A stretch of 13,526 nt of DNA from Candidatus Latescibacterota bacterium (GCA_012961755.1 DTYS01000020.1:1-13526), one strand, 5' to 3'. Shown: positions 1-7,804, counted from the first letter of the stretch. Numbers and translations are program-made. Notes: a model not told the origin generated them from the letters alone.

Positions 1-71
1 GTAGGTACAGGCCTTAAGGGTGTGCGCTGGGACGGGATCCCATACCTCACGTTGCAGTCTAAGAACTCCAT
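1..71 (-). CDS. Probable amidohydrolase-like protein, N-terminal fragment (cut by window edge)
   Basis: Only the first 23 codons are present. Read from ATG at 71-69, the protein begins MEFLDCNVRYGIPS and then continues RTPLRPVP to the edge. The start is convincing because GGAGGTGAGAG lies directly before the ATG, and the stop of the preceding DUF4838 gene sits inside that ribosome-binding region, three bases upstream of the start, so the two are probably translationally coupled. An opening of the type M-x-F-x-D-x-N/H followed by a G-x-P turn is what I recall from metal-dependent amidohydrolases (TIM-barrel hydrolases), where the first strand carries the early metal ligands. The family call is therefore a guess from a short stretch. 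That a gene starts here is much better supported than what it encodes. Confidence 0.55.
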   Translation of the reverse strand, partial: MEFLDCNVRYGIPSQRTPLRPVP

Positions 72-74
72 CTC

Positions 75-2609
75 TCACCTCCAGGGCCACATGGCCATAT
101 CCGAGACCTCGAGCCTTTCCCCTTCCTCCAACCCTTGTACCTCAAGCTCCAGTAACACGTAATCCACGGGCATCCTGCTGTAGCAGGAGGTCCCCTTCAG
201 CTCGGCGGTAACCGCTACCGGTGTCCACGCTCCCGGCTGGGGATGGGCTACTGTCCTGCACGGGGAGGGATTTCCGTCCGCCAGGGCTATCTCCCATACG
301 TTCAGCACCACCTCGGCCTCTGTCCCCTCCGGAACCCTCACGAAGCAGAGGCCGGTGTAGGTTCCCACGACCGGCCTGTACTTCCTTCTTACGGTCCCGA
401 ACTTCACGCCCTCGCAGACCACCATCCCCCTTCCGGACCTGCCTCCCGAGGGCTCGAACCACATCTTGCCGCTCCTCCCAGGGTGAGGGGCGTTCCAGAA
501 GGGTATCACGTCGTCCCCTACGGTGAGCTGCCAATGCCCGTAATCCATCCCCTCCCCTGGCTCGGAGGAGAGCTTCGTGTCGTCCCCCACCACGAGGGTC
601 ACGAACTTCTCCCCCCTCACGAGCATCGCACCCTCTAAGGGCTCGGCCTCGCCGTCTATTATGTTAAGGATCGCCTCAGCGTGGGATGCGAGCGAGGGGT
701 CATCCGACCTCGCCATATCCTCGACCTTCCTCCTCACCTTCCGGTCCGATGCTATCCACTCCATCGCCCTCCAGAGGGGGTACGCACCCCATCCACTCCT
801 CTCGGTGGCAGGCCAGTCCAAGGTCTGACGGAGCATGATGGGATCCTTGCTGAGGGCCTCGTGTATCTCCTTCCTCCTCTTCGCCGCCCTCAGGGCATCC
901 GGAGCCCTCTCCACGAGGACCAAGGCGTCCTCGGGACCACTGAGCACGGCCCTTCCAGCCTCGTGGTCGGGGAGGCGGGCCATGGCAGAGGCCTCGTAGT
1001 ACTCGAAGCCCTTGAGGAGCATCTCGGCCCTCCTCCTCTGCTCAGGGGTCCTGGTCCTTGCAAGGGCCTCCTCTAATAACCTCCTGCTTTCCTTGAAGTC
1101 CTCCATCCTCATGATGTCGAAGTACTTGTCATCCTGTATCGGGAGCCACTGCTGAGCCTCCGTGCTGAAGGCCTCGGACCTGATGAGCCTCTCGGTCCAG
1201 AACTTCTCCCAGAGTTCGTAGTACTTTGCTAGATAAGGGGCTGCTTCCGGCCCCACGGCCTTATCGTACCAGTCCCTGAGGAGCTCGTCGACATCGAGGT
1301 CGGGGTTCCAGTACAGCTTAGCCATAACGTACCACTTCGGCCCCTCGGCCCAGTTGTGGCAGGACTCCCCGAGCATACCCTTGACGCCTATGTCCCTGGC
1401 GTACCTGAGGTAGTTCGCCATGTGGTGGAAGTAAACCCTCGGGGCCATGAAGGACGCTCCGAACGTATAGTCGTACCACGCCATATTTTGGCACACCTCG
1501 CACCACCTTTCCTCTATCTCCTTCTCCTCCCTTTCAACCTCCGGATGTATCCACTTGTGCCTGTCGTAGCAGTGGTAGACCACTATCCTCGGGTGGACCT
1601 TGAAGGACGGAGGGTCGAAGGTGTTGGTGTATGAGAGACATCCGAGCCACCTGTCCGGGAACTCCTCCATGACGAGTTCGGCGACCCTGTTCGCCCAGGC
1701 GAAGAAGGTCTCGGACATATGCCTGTTACCGAGCCAGTTCCTCCTGTGACCGTTCGCCCTCATGCACCCCTCGCACTCGCATACCACGGGCCCGTCGTTC
1801 ACGGCGATGGAGTACGATCTCTCCTCGGGATGCTGCCTGAAGTACTCCGTTATGTTCTTGGCAGCCTCCTCGGCTATCCCCTCGGCTGTGAAGCAAGGGT
1901 GCCACTTCCAGTACCTGTCGGAGGGAGGAAGGAGGCGTTTCTCACCTACTATCGGATAGAACTCCGGGTGGGTCTTGGTGTACTTCTCCGGAGGAAATAT
2001 AGAGGATATGTTGTGGCCGGAACCCTGGAACCTCCTGCGGAGCTTCATCCTCCTTCCCCATACCCTTTGCTCCTCTGTAACGAGCCCCACCTGGTCCCTC
2101 GTAAGGAACGCGGGCTCCTCCCATATCTCGACCGTGGGCACGACTACGTCCTCGAGCTTCGGTACGTGCTCCCCGTACGGCCCGGGCATGAGCCACCTGA
2201 CCCCCACGAACCTCTCCAGGAACTCGTAGACACCGTATTCCGTGCCCAGCGGTGTGGATCCGGCTATTATGAGGTTCCTCCGGTCCACGGCCCTTATGAC
2301 TAACCCGTCCTCGTCGAGCCTCTGTAGCTCCGGGAGGGCCTTCCTCACGTACGGGTCGTCCCCCACGTGTACGAGGGTCCCTTCTAGTCCCTCCTTATAG
2401 GTCCTGACCTCGAGGGAGGCTCCGGTACTCTTCCTTACGTACTCCACGAGCGTCCGGGCCGCCTCCACAACCTCCTCGGGTGCGTCCTTCGGTACGACCA
2501 CGGTGGCCATAGGCCTTCCCCCTCTGACCAAGACTACATCCCCCCTCGAGGGCCGGACCTGGACCGCGGACACGAAGAGGAAGGCGAACATGAGGACATG
2601 CTTTTCCAT
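75..2609 (-). CDS. Secreted DUF4838 (alpha-glucuronidase-like) protein
   Basis: 844 residues. A short charged N-terminus followed by a hydrophobic run (LMFAFLFVSAV, about residues 6-16) and ASP/SRG-type small residues near 20-23 suggests a Sec signal peptide, so the protein is probably exported. Residues 30-165 resemble the N-terminal domain of family-67 alpha-glucuronidases (PKDAPEEVVEAARTL, then GTEYGVYEFLERFVGVRWLMPG). The DUF4838 core follows with GHN (198-200), THPEFYP, and the hallmark NDG plus CECEGC (271-282; Cys277, 279, 282), then a mostly helical region. The last ~170 residues look like a beta-sandwich. DUF4838 proteins are found in carbohydrate-degrading gene sets, but their reaction is not settled, so a glycosidase role is inference. 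The ATG at 2609 has TAGGAGGAGAG just upstream. It lies 51 bases after pfkB and three bases before a further gene, in the same apparent operon. Confidence 0.87.
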   Translation of the reverse strand: MEKHVLMFAFLFVSAVQVRPSRGDVVLVRGGRPMATVVVPKDAPEEVVEAARTLVEYVRKSTGASLEVRTYKEGLEGTLVHVGDDPYVRKALPELQRLDEDGLVIRAVDRRNLIIAGSTPLGTEYGVYEFLERFVGVRWLMPGPYGEHVPKLEDVVVPTVEIWEEPAFLTRDQVGLVTEEQRVWGRRMKLRRRFQGSGHNISSIFPPEKYTKTHPEFYPIVGEKRLLPPSDRYWKWHPCFTAEGIAEEAAKNITEYFRQHPEERSYSIAVNDGPVVCECEGCMRANGHRRNWLGNRHMSETFFAWANRVAELVMEEFPDRWLGCLSYTNTFDPPSFKVHPRIVVYHCYDRHKWIHPEVEREEKEIEERWCEVCQNMAWYDYTFGASFMAPRVYFHHMANYLRYARDIGVKGMLGESCHNWAEGPKWYVMAKLYWNPDLDVDELLRDWYDKAVGPEAAPYLAKYYELWEKFWTERLIRSEAFSTEAQQWLPIQDDKYFDIMRMEDFKESRRLLEEALARTRTPEQRRRAEMLLKGFEYYEASAMARLPDHEAGRAVLSGPEDALVLVERAPDALRAAKRRKEIHEALSKDPIMLRQTLDWPATERSGWGAYPLWRAMEWIASDRKVRRKVEDMARSDDPSLASHAEAILNIIDGEAEPLEGAMLVRGEKFVTLVVGDDTKLSSEPGEGMDYGHWQLTVGDDVIPFWNAPHPGRSGKMWFEPSGGRSGRGMVVCEGVKFGTVRRKYRPVVGTYTGLCFVRVPEGTEAEVVLNVWEIALADGNPSPCRTVAHPQPGAWTPVAVTAELKGTSCYSRMPVDYVLLELEVQGLEEGERLEVSDMAMWPWR

Positions 2610-2660
2610 CTCTCCTCCTATGCAAAATGTACCCCTCCGGGACTTCGTTCGTGAGGGACA

Positions 2661-3593
2661 TCACCTCTTCGCCCCGGAGAGACCATTCGAACTTATAAGC
2701 TTACCTAGATTCACGACCTCCTCGACTCCCCTGAAGGTCGCGTTGAGCCCGGCGGCGAGGTTCGCGAACTTGCTCGCCCTGCGGGCGTCCCCGGACCTCA
2801 GATACTCCACAGCGAAGCCGGCTAAGAACACATCCCCACATCCTGTGGCGTCGGCCACCTCCACGGGAGCAGCTTCGAACCTACCGGTCCTGAGCCCTTC
2901 CGATGTCCTCTCGGCCAGGAGCGAGCCTTCCTCGCCGAGGGTCACGCAGAGGATGCGAGGCCCGAGCGACAGTACCTCCTCCCCGAACCTGGCGACCTCC
3001 TCCTCGTCCGCCACTGGCTTTCCGAAGAGGAGTTCCGCCTCGAGCTCGTTCATCTGTATCACATCCGTGAGGGCCACCCAATCCCTCCAATCCTCGGGAC
3101 GCCTCGGGAACCTCCTTCCGTCCGGGGCGAGCCCCAGGCTCAAGCTGTGGAAGTCCATGAAGAAGGTGCCCGAGGCACACCTCCTCAGCCTCCTTAAGGT
3201 GTCCAACGACAGTTCGAAACCAGATATGAAGTTGATGCAGAAGGCGTCGGCGTCCAAAGACGGCTCCAACTGCTCCCAACCCAAAGGTGGAACCCCTCCT
3301 TCTAAGACCTCCTCCTTCCTGCCTTCCTCGTCGTAGGTTATACTCACATGGTTGTTCTTGCAGGGGACCTTGCGGACCCCTTCCCTCCTGACCGATGGAA
3401 GGGAAAATAAAAGGGAGGCAACTGCCTCCCACACATCCTCTCCGACGTTGCACATGGGGTAGACCGAAGCTTCGGGCCAGAGGCTCGCAAGGGCGAGCAA
3501 GGTATAGAGCAGTCCACCGTAACTTTCCGTCACCTTCCCGTCCGGGGTGCGGATGGTGTCCCGGTTTATCGTGCCTAAGGCTACTACCTTCAA
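2661..3593 (-). CDS. PfkB-family carbohydrate kinase
   Basis: 310 residues from the chosen TTG start; the usual length of ribokinase-like sugar kinases is about 300. Such enzymes transfer phosphate from ATP to a sugar or nucleoside in the cytoplasm. Seen here: a GG pair near residues 26-27 in the sugar-binding N-terminal region, an N-E motif at 182-183 (MNELEAELLFG), a VTLGEEGSLL strand, and the catalytic signature DATGCGDVF with the base Asp at 254. The substrate cannot be read from the sequence. Start choice: the family begins with a strand such as KVVALGTINRD, and a TTG immediately before it overlaps the TGA of the microprotein gene (TTGA). An ATG at 3635 is in frame, but the extra 14 residues (Gly/Arg only) are just the out-of-frame reading of the microprotein's Glu/Asp codons. 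Its place next to the DUF4838 gene suggests it phosphorylates a released sugar. Confidence 0.88.
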   Translation of the reverse strand: MKVVALGTINRDTIRTPDGKVTESYGGLLYTLLALASLWPEASVYPMCNVGEDVWEAVASLLFSLPSVRREGVRKVPCKNNHVSITYDEEGRKEEVLEGGVPPLGWEQLEPSLDADAFCINFISGFELSLDTLRRLRRCASGTFFMDFHSLSLGLAPDGRRFPRRPEDWRDWVALTDVIQMNELEAELLFGKPVADEEEVARFGEEVLSLGPRILCVTLGEEGSLLAERTSEGLRTGRFEAAPVEVADATGCGDVFLAGFAVEYLRSGDARRASKFANLAAGLNATFRGVEEVVNLGKLISSNGLSGAKR

Positions 3594-3775
3594 ACTTCTT
3601 CCCCGTCTTCCCAGTCCTCCTCTTCGTCCTCCCATTCTTCACACTCCTCGTCCCATTCCTCCTCTTCCTCGTCCTCCCAGTCCTCGTCTTCCACGTTCCC
3701 GTGGGCGCCCGGCAGGAGGTCCCATCCCAGCCAGAACAGTCCATCGTCTCCGGGGAAGGCTCTGAGCGGCCACAT
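3590..3775 (-). CDS. Acidic tryptophan-repeat microprotein, unknown function
   Basis: 61 residues, not recognised as any family. The start is very well supported: AAGGAGGTAAG precedes ATG at 3775, a perfect anti-SD match, and the ATG lies one base after the tatC stop. The first 28 residues are mixed and aromatic (MWPLRAFPGDDGLFWLGWD). Residues 29-60 are almost pure Asp/Glu, with 26 acidic residues out of 32 interrupted by Trp at 33, 41, 48 and 55, that is every 7-8 residues, plus one Cys at 45. There are seven Trp in total and no Lys. The codons mix GAG/GAA/GAC, so this is not a simple triplet repeat. Its TGA overlaps the TTG start of pfkB. There is no signal peptide or convincing membrane span. 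An extended ORF back to 3880 exists, but it overlaps tatC and lacks this SD. A chance ORF is possible but unlikely given the SD and the tight coupling on both sides. Confidence 0.72.
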   Translation of the reverse strand: MWPLRAFPGDDGLFWLGWDLLPGAHGNVEDEDWEDEEEEEWDEECEEWEDEEEDWEDGEEV

Positions 3776-3776
3776 C

Positions 3777-4523
3777 TTACCTCCTTCCTCTATTTCCTCG
3801 ATCCGCCAGCTTCGACACCCATATGCTCGCCTCGTATAGCACGAGCAAGGGACCCGCCATGAGGAGCTGTGAGGCGACATCGGGGGGCGTGAGCAGCGCT
3901 GCCAACACGACCACCGCTACTACAGCATACCTCCTGCTGCGCTGTAGGAACTTGGGCGTGAGGACTCCCAACCTCGTGAGGAAGTACGAGAGCACCGGAA
4001 GTTGGAACACCACGCCGAACGCCAGACATAACCTCAGCAGAAATCCCACGTAGTGAGCGATGTCGAACTGAGGTCGGACGTATTCCGTGCCCAGACCCAC
4101 TAAGAACCTCAGGGCTATAGGTAACACCACCCAGTAGGCCATGGACACCCCTCCTAGAAAGCAGAGGCTCGCCGCCCCGACGGCCAAGGGGAAGGCCCTC
4201 CTTTCGTGTTCCAGAAGCCCCGGGGCCACGAACCGCCACATCTGGTACAATATAAAAGGCGAAGCTAAGATAGCTCCGGCCAGGAGGGCTGCCTCCATCC
4301 TCACCACGAACATCCCCACGGGCTTCAGGAATACCAACTTCGGTGGTTCCTCCAGCCTCCCCAGGGGCAGGACGAGGACTTCCAGGAGCTTCCCCGAGAA
4401 GGCCAGGCCCGTCCCACTTGCCACTACCAAGGCGATTATTGACTTCAATATCCGCCACCTCAGCTCCTCCAGGTGGTCCAGGAAGGACATCGTCTTCTTC
4501 TCATCGGCCTTTCTTTCCGACAT
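3777..4523 (-). CDS. tatC: Sec-independent (Tat) protein translocase subunit TatC
   Basis: 248 residues, a normal TatC length. TatC is the membrane receptor that binds twin-arginine signal peptides and, with TatA/TatB, exports folded proteins. Visible hallmarks: SFLDHLEELR (13-22) before the first membrane span, FVAPGLLEHERR (98-109) with the conserved Glu, and TPPD followed by SQ (212-219) near the C-terminal spans. About six hydrophobic segments lie near 26-42, 74-96, 111-135, 158-181, 197-211 and 217-236, as expected. The ATG at 4523 follows GGAGGAGCTGAGGCCAT and overlaps the rsmE end by 23 bases; ATG at 4490 (before SFLDHLEELR) is an alternative. No tatA or tatB is present in the window. 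The acidic microprotein that follows is not a TatA, since it lacks the hydrophobic helix. The Tat substrates are unknown, and the DUF4838 protein does not show a twin-Arg motif. Confidence 0.96.
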   Translation of the reverse strand: MSERKADEKKTMSFLDHLEELRWRILKSIIALVVASGTGLAFSGKLLEVLVLPLGRLEEPPKLVFLKPVGMFVVRMEAALLAGAILASPFILYQMWRFVAPGLLEHERRAFPLAVGAASLCFLGGVSMAYWVVLPIALRFLVGLGTEYVRPQFDIAHYVGFLLRLCLAFGVVFQLPVLSYFLTRLGVLTPKFLQRSRRYAVVAVVVLAALLTPPDVASQLLMAGPLLVLYEASIWVSKLADRGNRGRR

Positions 4524-5280
4524 ATGGCCTCAGCTCCTCCGAAAGGTAGAGCAGGACCCCGAGGGCCAATATTCCAGCGGTTTCAGAGCGCAACCTTCTC
4601 GGGCCCAAGGAGAAAGGTACGAAACCTATATCCTCGGCCATCTCTACCTCTTCCTCGCGGAACCCCCCCTCCGGTCCGACCAACAACCCTACGGAACGGA
4701 CCTTACCTTCGGGTAGCACATCTTCGAGGGGCCTCCTCTCCTCCTCCCAAGCTACGAGCTTAAGCTCCATATCCTCCATCTCTCGGAGGGCCTCCTCTAG
4801 GTCTACGGGAACGGAGACGTCCGGAAGCCAGCTCCTGCGACACTGCTTCATGGCTGCCTTGGCTATCCTCCTCCACCTTTCGGCCTTGGAAGGGGAGACC
4901 CCTACGCGCACGGTACGGCTGGTCAGGAGGGGGAAGATGCGGTGCACGCCGAGCTCGGTGGACTTCTCGACCAAGAAGTCGAACCTCTCCCCCTTGATCA
5001 GCCCGATCCCTAAGGTCACCCTGACCTCCGGCTCCCCGACCCAGGCCACCTCCGAGACCTTGCGGGCCGTCGCAAGCGCATCACCTATATCCTCAACGTC
5101 GGCCAAGAACCACCTTCCCCTCCCGTCCACGGCCTCTATCCTATCGCCGGGACGGAGCCTGAGGACCCGCATATGGCGAACCTCGTCCTCCTTCAGGACC
5201 AACCTTCCGTCCCCCACGTCCTCCGGTCGGACGTAGAAGACCGGGAAGCTCAAGGCACGTTCGCCACCACGACAGCCCAT
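4501..5280 (-). CDS. rsmE: 16S rRNA (uracil1498-N3)-methyltransferase RsmE
   Basis: 259 residues. RsmE is a SPOUT-class, SAM-dependent enzyme that methylates N3 of U1498 in 16S rRNA at the decoding region. The N-terminal PUA-like RNA-binding part covers about residues 12-75 (VLKEDEVRHMRVLRLRPGD). The C-terminal trefoil-knot part shows EKSTELGV (105-112), KQCRRSW (145-151), VGPEGGF (201-207) and LGPRRLRSETA (225-235), all RsmE signatures of the SAM pocket. The ATG at 5280 has GAGGTGAGGGACGG before it and overlaps prmA by 31 bases. An in-frame TTG at 5253 overlaps the prmA TGA as TTGA and would give a more typical N-terminus (LSFPVFYV), so the true start is open. The dnaJ-prmA-rsmE order is a common bacterial arrangement and supports both methyltransferase calls. 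Confidence 0.95.
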   Translation of the reverse strand: MGCRGGERALSFPVFYVRPEDVGDGRLVLKEDEVRHMRVLRLRPGDRIEAVDGRGRWFLADVEDIGDALATARKVSEVAWVGEPEVRVTLGIGLIKGERFDFLVEKSTELGVHRIFPLLTSRTVRVGVSPSKAERWRRIAKAAMKQCRRSWLPDVSVPVDLEEALREMEDMELKLVAWEEERRPLEDVLPEGKVRSVGLLVGPEGGFREEEVEMAEDIGFVPFSLGPRRLRSETAGILALGVLLYLSEELRPYVGKKGR

Positions 5281-6110
5281 CCGTCCCTCACCTCGTCCCT
5301 CAAGGACCTATATCCTGCCCCTTCCAAAGCTCCGAAGAAGGCGGGAAGGTCGTCACTTAGAAGCCCCGAAAATATCGCACGTGCTCCGGGAGACATGAGC
5401 TCCTTCAAAGGTGGGAGGACCCCCAGGAGGAGGTCGAGGTAGAGGTTGGCTAGGACGAGCTGGAAGGGCCCTCGTAGCTCATCCCCGAGGGAGCCGAGCA
5501 CCACCTTCACGCGGGATCCCACCCCGTTGCGGGCGACGTTTTCCCCGGCGCTCCTTACGGCCTCCGGGTCGGTGTCCAATGCTACCACCTCCCTGGCTTC
5601 GAGCTTCGCAGCGGCTATCGCCAGGATTCCCGTCCCCGTGCCCAAATCCAGGACCCTTATACCCGGCGAGATGAGCTCCTCGAGGGCCTCCAGGCAAAGT
5701 TGCGTGGTCGGGTGGCACCCGGTCCCGAACGCCATCCCGGGCTCTATCTCTATCGGCACCCGGCCCAGTGGAGGAGCCTCCCAGGGAGGATGGACCACGA
5801 GCTTCCTTCCCACGAGGGTGGGGCGGAAGTGGGACCTCCATATATCCTCCCACTGAACCTCTTGGACGGATCCCACTTCCACCCTTTCGACTCCTTCCCA
5901 AAGCCCCATATCCTTCAAGGAGGACACGTACCTTCCGAGGGCCTCGCGCACCTTCTCCGCCTCGGGATCGGGACAGTATCCCTCCACCCTGACCTTTCCC
6001 CCGACATCGTCCACCCGTGTCCCCGAGCAACCGAGCTCGAACAGAAAATTAACTATGGCGTCCTCTAAGGCCGAAGGCGCTTCGATCCTTACACAGGCTG
6101 TTCCGTCCAT
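5250..6110 (-). CDS. prmA: Ribosomal protein L11 methyltransferase PrmA
   Basis: 286 residues from ATG at 6110. PrmA trimethylates lysines and the N-terminus of ribosomal protein L11 using SAM. It has a small N-terminal substrate-recognition domain (about 1-75), a linker with QWEDIWRSHFRPTLVG (86-101), and a Rossmann methyltransferase domain. Diagnostic motifs are IEPGMAFGTGCHPTTQLCL (122-140; most homologues have GTGTHPTT, so Cys replaces Thr here), VLDLGTGTGILAI (153-165) for SAM binding, ALDTDPEAV (177-185), and LANLYLDLL (220-228) as the catalytic-site strand. The ATG follows the dnaJ stop as TGATG. The codon before it, TTG at 6113, would also overlap the stop and is a less likely start. 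Confidence 0.95.
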   Translation of the reverse strand: MDGTACVRIEAPSALEDAIVNFLFELGCSGTRVDDVGGKVRVEGYCPDPEAEKVREALGRYVSSLKDMGLWEGVERVEVGSVQEVQWEDIWRSHFRPTLVGRKLVVHPPWEAPPLGRVPIEIEPGMAFGTGCHPTTQLCLEALEELISPGIRVLDLGTGTGILAIAAAKLEAREVVALDTDPEAVRSAGENVARNGVGSRVKVVLGSLGDELRGPFQLVLANLYLDLLLGVLPPLKELMSPGARAIFSGLLSDDLPAFFGALEGAGYRSLRDEVRDGWAVVVANVP

Positions 6111-7231
6111 CAAACCTTAAAACCTTCCTTTATCCTCCGGAAGAGCCCCTTTCCACCCCTCGGGACGGCCTTGTCCTCGTACTCCGCCAGCTTCCTGAAA
6201 AGTTCCTTTTCCTCCTCGGAGAGGTGCGTCGGGGTCCAGACGATGACCCTTATGAGCTGGTCCCCCCTCCTGCCGTCCAGGTCCGGAAGGCCCTTCCCCT
6301 TGAGCCTGAGGACCTTCCCACTCTGAATTCCAGGGGGTATCTTCACGCGGGCCTTCCCGGTGAGGGTGGGCACCTCGACCTCGGCACCCAGGGCGGCCTG
6401 GCTGAAGCTTATGGGGAGGTCGTATAGGATGTCCCTCCCCCTCCTTTCGAAGTACTCGTGTTCCTCCTCCTCTATGTAAACGTGGAGGTCCCCCGTCCCG
6501 CCGGGACCCGCGTTTCCCCTCCCCCTTATGGGTATGTAGTTCCCCGAGGAGACTCCCGGAGGTATGTGCACGACGATGGTCTCCTCCACCTCCACGCTCC
6601 CCCTGCCCTTACAGACAGAGCATTTTCTGTCCACGACCTGACCCGTCCCACGGCACCGGGGACAGGTCGTCACGCTCACGAACTCACCGAAGAAGGACCT
6701 CGATACCCTCCTCACCTGGCCCATACCACCGCAGGTGGGACAGGGTCTGGTCGTTCCGCCCGCTCCGCCGCACGCCTCGCATACCTTCATCCTGCGCACC
6801 CGTATCTTCCTGTCAGTGCCACGGGCTATCTCCTCCAAGGTCAGGAGCACGGTGACCTTTATATCCTCCCCCCTCCTCGGCCTATCCCTTCCGAAGCCGA
6901 ACAGGTCGCCGAATATCGTCCCTCTCAGGAAGTCCCCCAATATGTCCTCGAACTCCGAGGCATGCGTAAAGTCGGACCACGTGAACCCGCCCTCCCTGAA
7001 GACCCCCCTGAGGCCTTCGTGGCCGTACCTGTCGTAGAGGGCCCTCTTCTCCGGATCCGAGAGGACCTCGTAGGCTTCGGCGGCCTCCTTGAACTTCTCC
7101 TCGGCCTCCGGATCTCCGGGGTTGCGGTCCGGATGATATTGGAGGGCCTTCTCCCTGTAGGCCCTCTTTATCTCCTCCTGGGTGGCATTCCTGTCCACAC
7201 CTAAGATCTCGTAATAGTCCTTCTTAGCCAT
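6110..7231 (-). CDS. dnaJ: Chaperone protein DnaJ (type I Hsp40)
   Basis: 373 residues. DnaJ delivers unfolded substrates to DnaK and stimulates its ATPase. The J domain (1-70) carries HPD at 33-35. The zinc-binding domain has all four CxxCxGxG motifs, at 151, 164, 190 and 204, so both zinc centres are intact. The C-terminal substrate-binding domains include VHIPPGVSSG (221-230), PISFSQAALGAEVEVPTL (273-290), IPPGIQSG (298-305) and GKGLP. The linker after the J domain (about 70-120) contains few Gly-Phe repeats and more acidic residues than in the classic G/F region. The loop between zinc motifs 1 and 2 is short (13 residues start to start). The ATG at 7231 overlaps the end of grpE by 8 bases, with GAGG four bases upstream of it. 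dnaK is not between grpE and dnaJ, so its partner must be elsewhere. Confidence 0.97.
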   Translation of the reverse strand: MAKKDYYEILGVDRNATQEEIKRAYREKALQYHPDRNPGDPEAEEKFKEAAEAYEVLSDPEKRALYDRYGHEGLRGVFREGGFTWSDFTHASEFEDILGDFLRGTIFGDLFGFGRDRPRRGEDIKVTVLLTLEEIARGTDRKIRVRRMKVCEACGGAGGTTRPCPTCGGMGQVRRVSRSFFGEFVSVTTCPRCRGTGQVVDRKCSVCKGRGSVEVEETIVVHIPPGVSSGNYIPIRGRGNAGPGGTGDLHVYIEEEEHEYFERRGRDILYDLPISFSQAALGAEVEVPTLTGKARVKIPPGIQSGKVLRLKGKGLPDLDGRRGDQLIRVIVWTPTHLSEEEKELFRKLAEYEDKAVPRGGKGLFRRIKEGFKV

Positions 7232-7760
7232 GTTCCTCGGAGGTCTCCTTTCCCTTGCTTACGACGACCTTTGCGTGCCTTATCACCTTATCGCCCATCT
7301 TGTAACCCTTCTGCACCACCTGGGACACGGTTCCAGGAGGATGTTCGGGGTCCTCGGCCTGCATCAGGGCTTCGTGATATTCTGGGTTGAACTCCTCCCC
7401 GACCTTCCCTATCGGTTCCACACCCTGTCCTTCCAGAACTTTGCGAAAGTTCTGGTATATTATCCTCACACCATCCACGAAGGCCCTCCTCCCCTCCTCT
7501 CCCTCGGGAGTATGGTCCAAGGCCCTCTCGAAGTCGTCTAACACCGGGAGGAGCTGTTCCACTAAGTCCTCGGTCGCCCTCCTAACCAGGGCCTCCATCT
7601 GGCGTGCTACCCTCTTTCTGTAGTTGTCCAACTCCGCCAAGGTCCTCAGCCACCTATCATAATTTTGGGCCGCCTCGGCTTTAGCCTGCTCGAGTTCCTC
7701 CTTAAGTCTTGTAACTTCGTCCTTCTCCGGAGCATCCTCCTTCCTCTCCTCCTCGGGCAT
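7224..7760 (-). CDS. grpE: Nucleotide exchange factor GrpE
   Basis: 178 residues. GrpE releases ADP from DnaK and resets the chaperone cycle. An acidic N-terminal tail (1-15) leads into a long coiled-coil helix (about 16-62; VTRLKEELEQAKAEAAQ, then NYRKRVARQ), a four-helix region with LLPVLDDFERAL (70-81), and a C-terminal beta domain with EEFNPEYHEALM (122-133) and VVQKGYKMGDKVIRHAKVVVSKG (148-170), all GrpE signatures. I place the start at ATG 7760 because CAGGAGGAAGCT precedes it. An in-frame ATG at 7778 has no SD and would add six residues. It is the first gene of the leftward operon, about 45 bases downstream of a canonical promoter. Confidence 0.96.
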   Translation of the reverse strand: MPEEERKEDAPEKDEVTRLKEELEQAKAEAAQNYDRWLRTLAELDNYRKRVARQMEALVRRATEDLVEQLLPVLDDFERALDHTPEGEEGRRAFVDGVRIIYQNFRKVLEGQGVEPIGKVGEEFNPEYHEALMQAEDPEHPPGTVSQVVQKGYKMGDKVIRHAKVVVSKGKETSEEHG

Positions 7761-7804
7761 AGCTTCCTCCTGAGGCATCGGGCATATCTATCAGCAGAAC
7801 GGTC

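Noticed and set aside
2395..2664. 89-codon minus-strand ORF starting GTG-ATG at the pfkB stop, with AGAGG just upstream
   Set aside because: It lies in another frame across the well-supported start, SD and signal peptide of the DUF4838 gene, and its Arg/Gly-rich translation looks like an out-of-frame reading.
3597..3690. Polypyrimidine/polypurine tract as a structural (triplex or slippage) repeat
   Set aside because: It is explained by the Glu/Asp codons of the microprotein tail and is not a regular nucleotide repeat.
3590..3775. Microprotein as a TatA/TatB subunit because it follows tatC
   Set aside because: There is no N-terminal hydrophobic helix and no FG hinge; the tail is acidic with Trp, unlike TatA.
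3590..3880. Longer 96-codon version of the microprotein
   Set aside because: The extra 35 residues overlap tatC coding sequence, and the strong SD points to the internal ATG at 3775.
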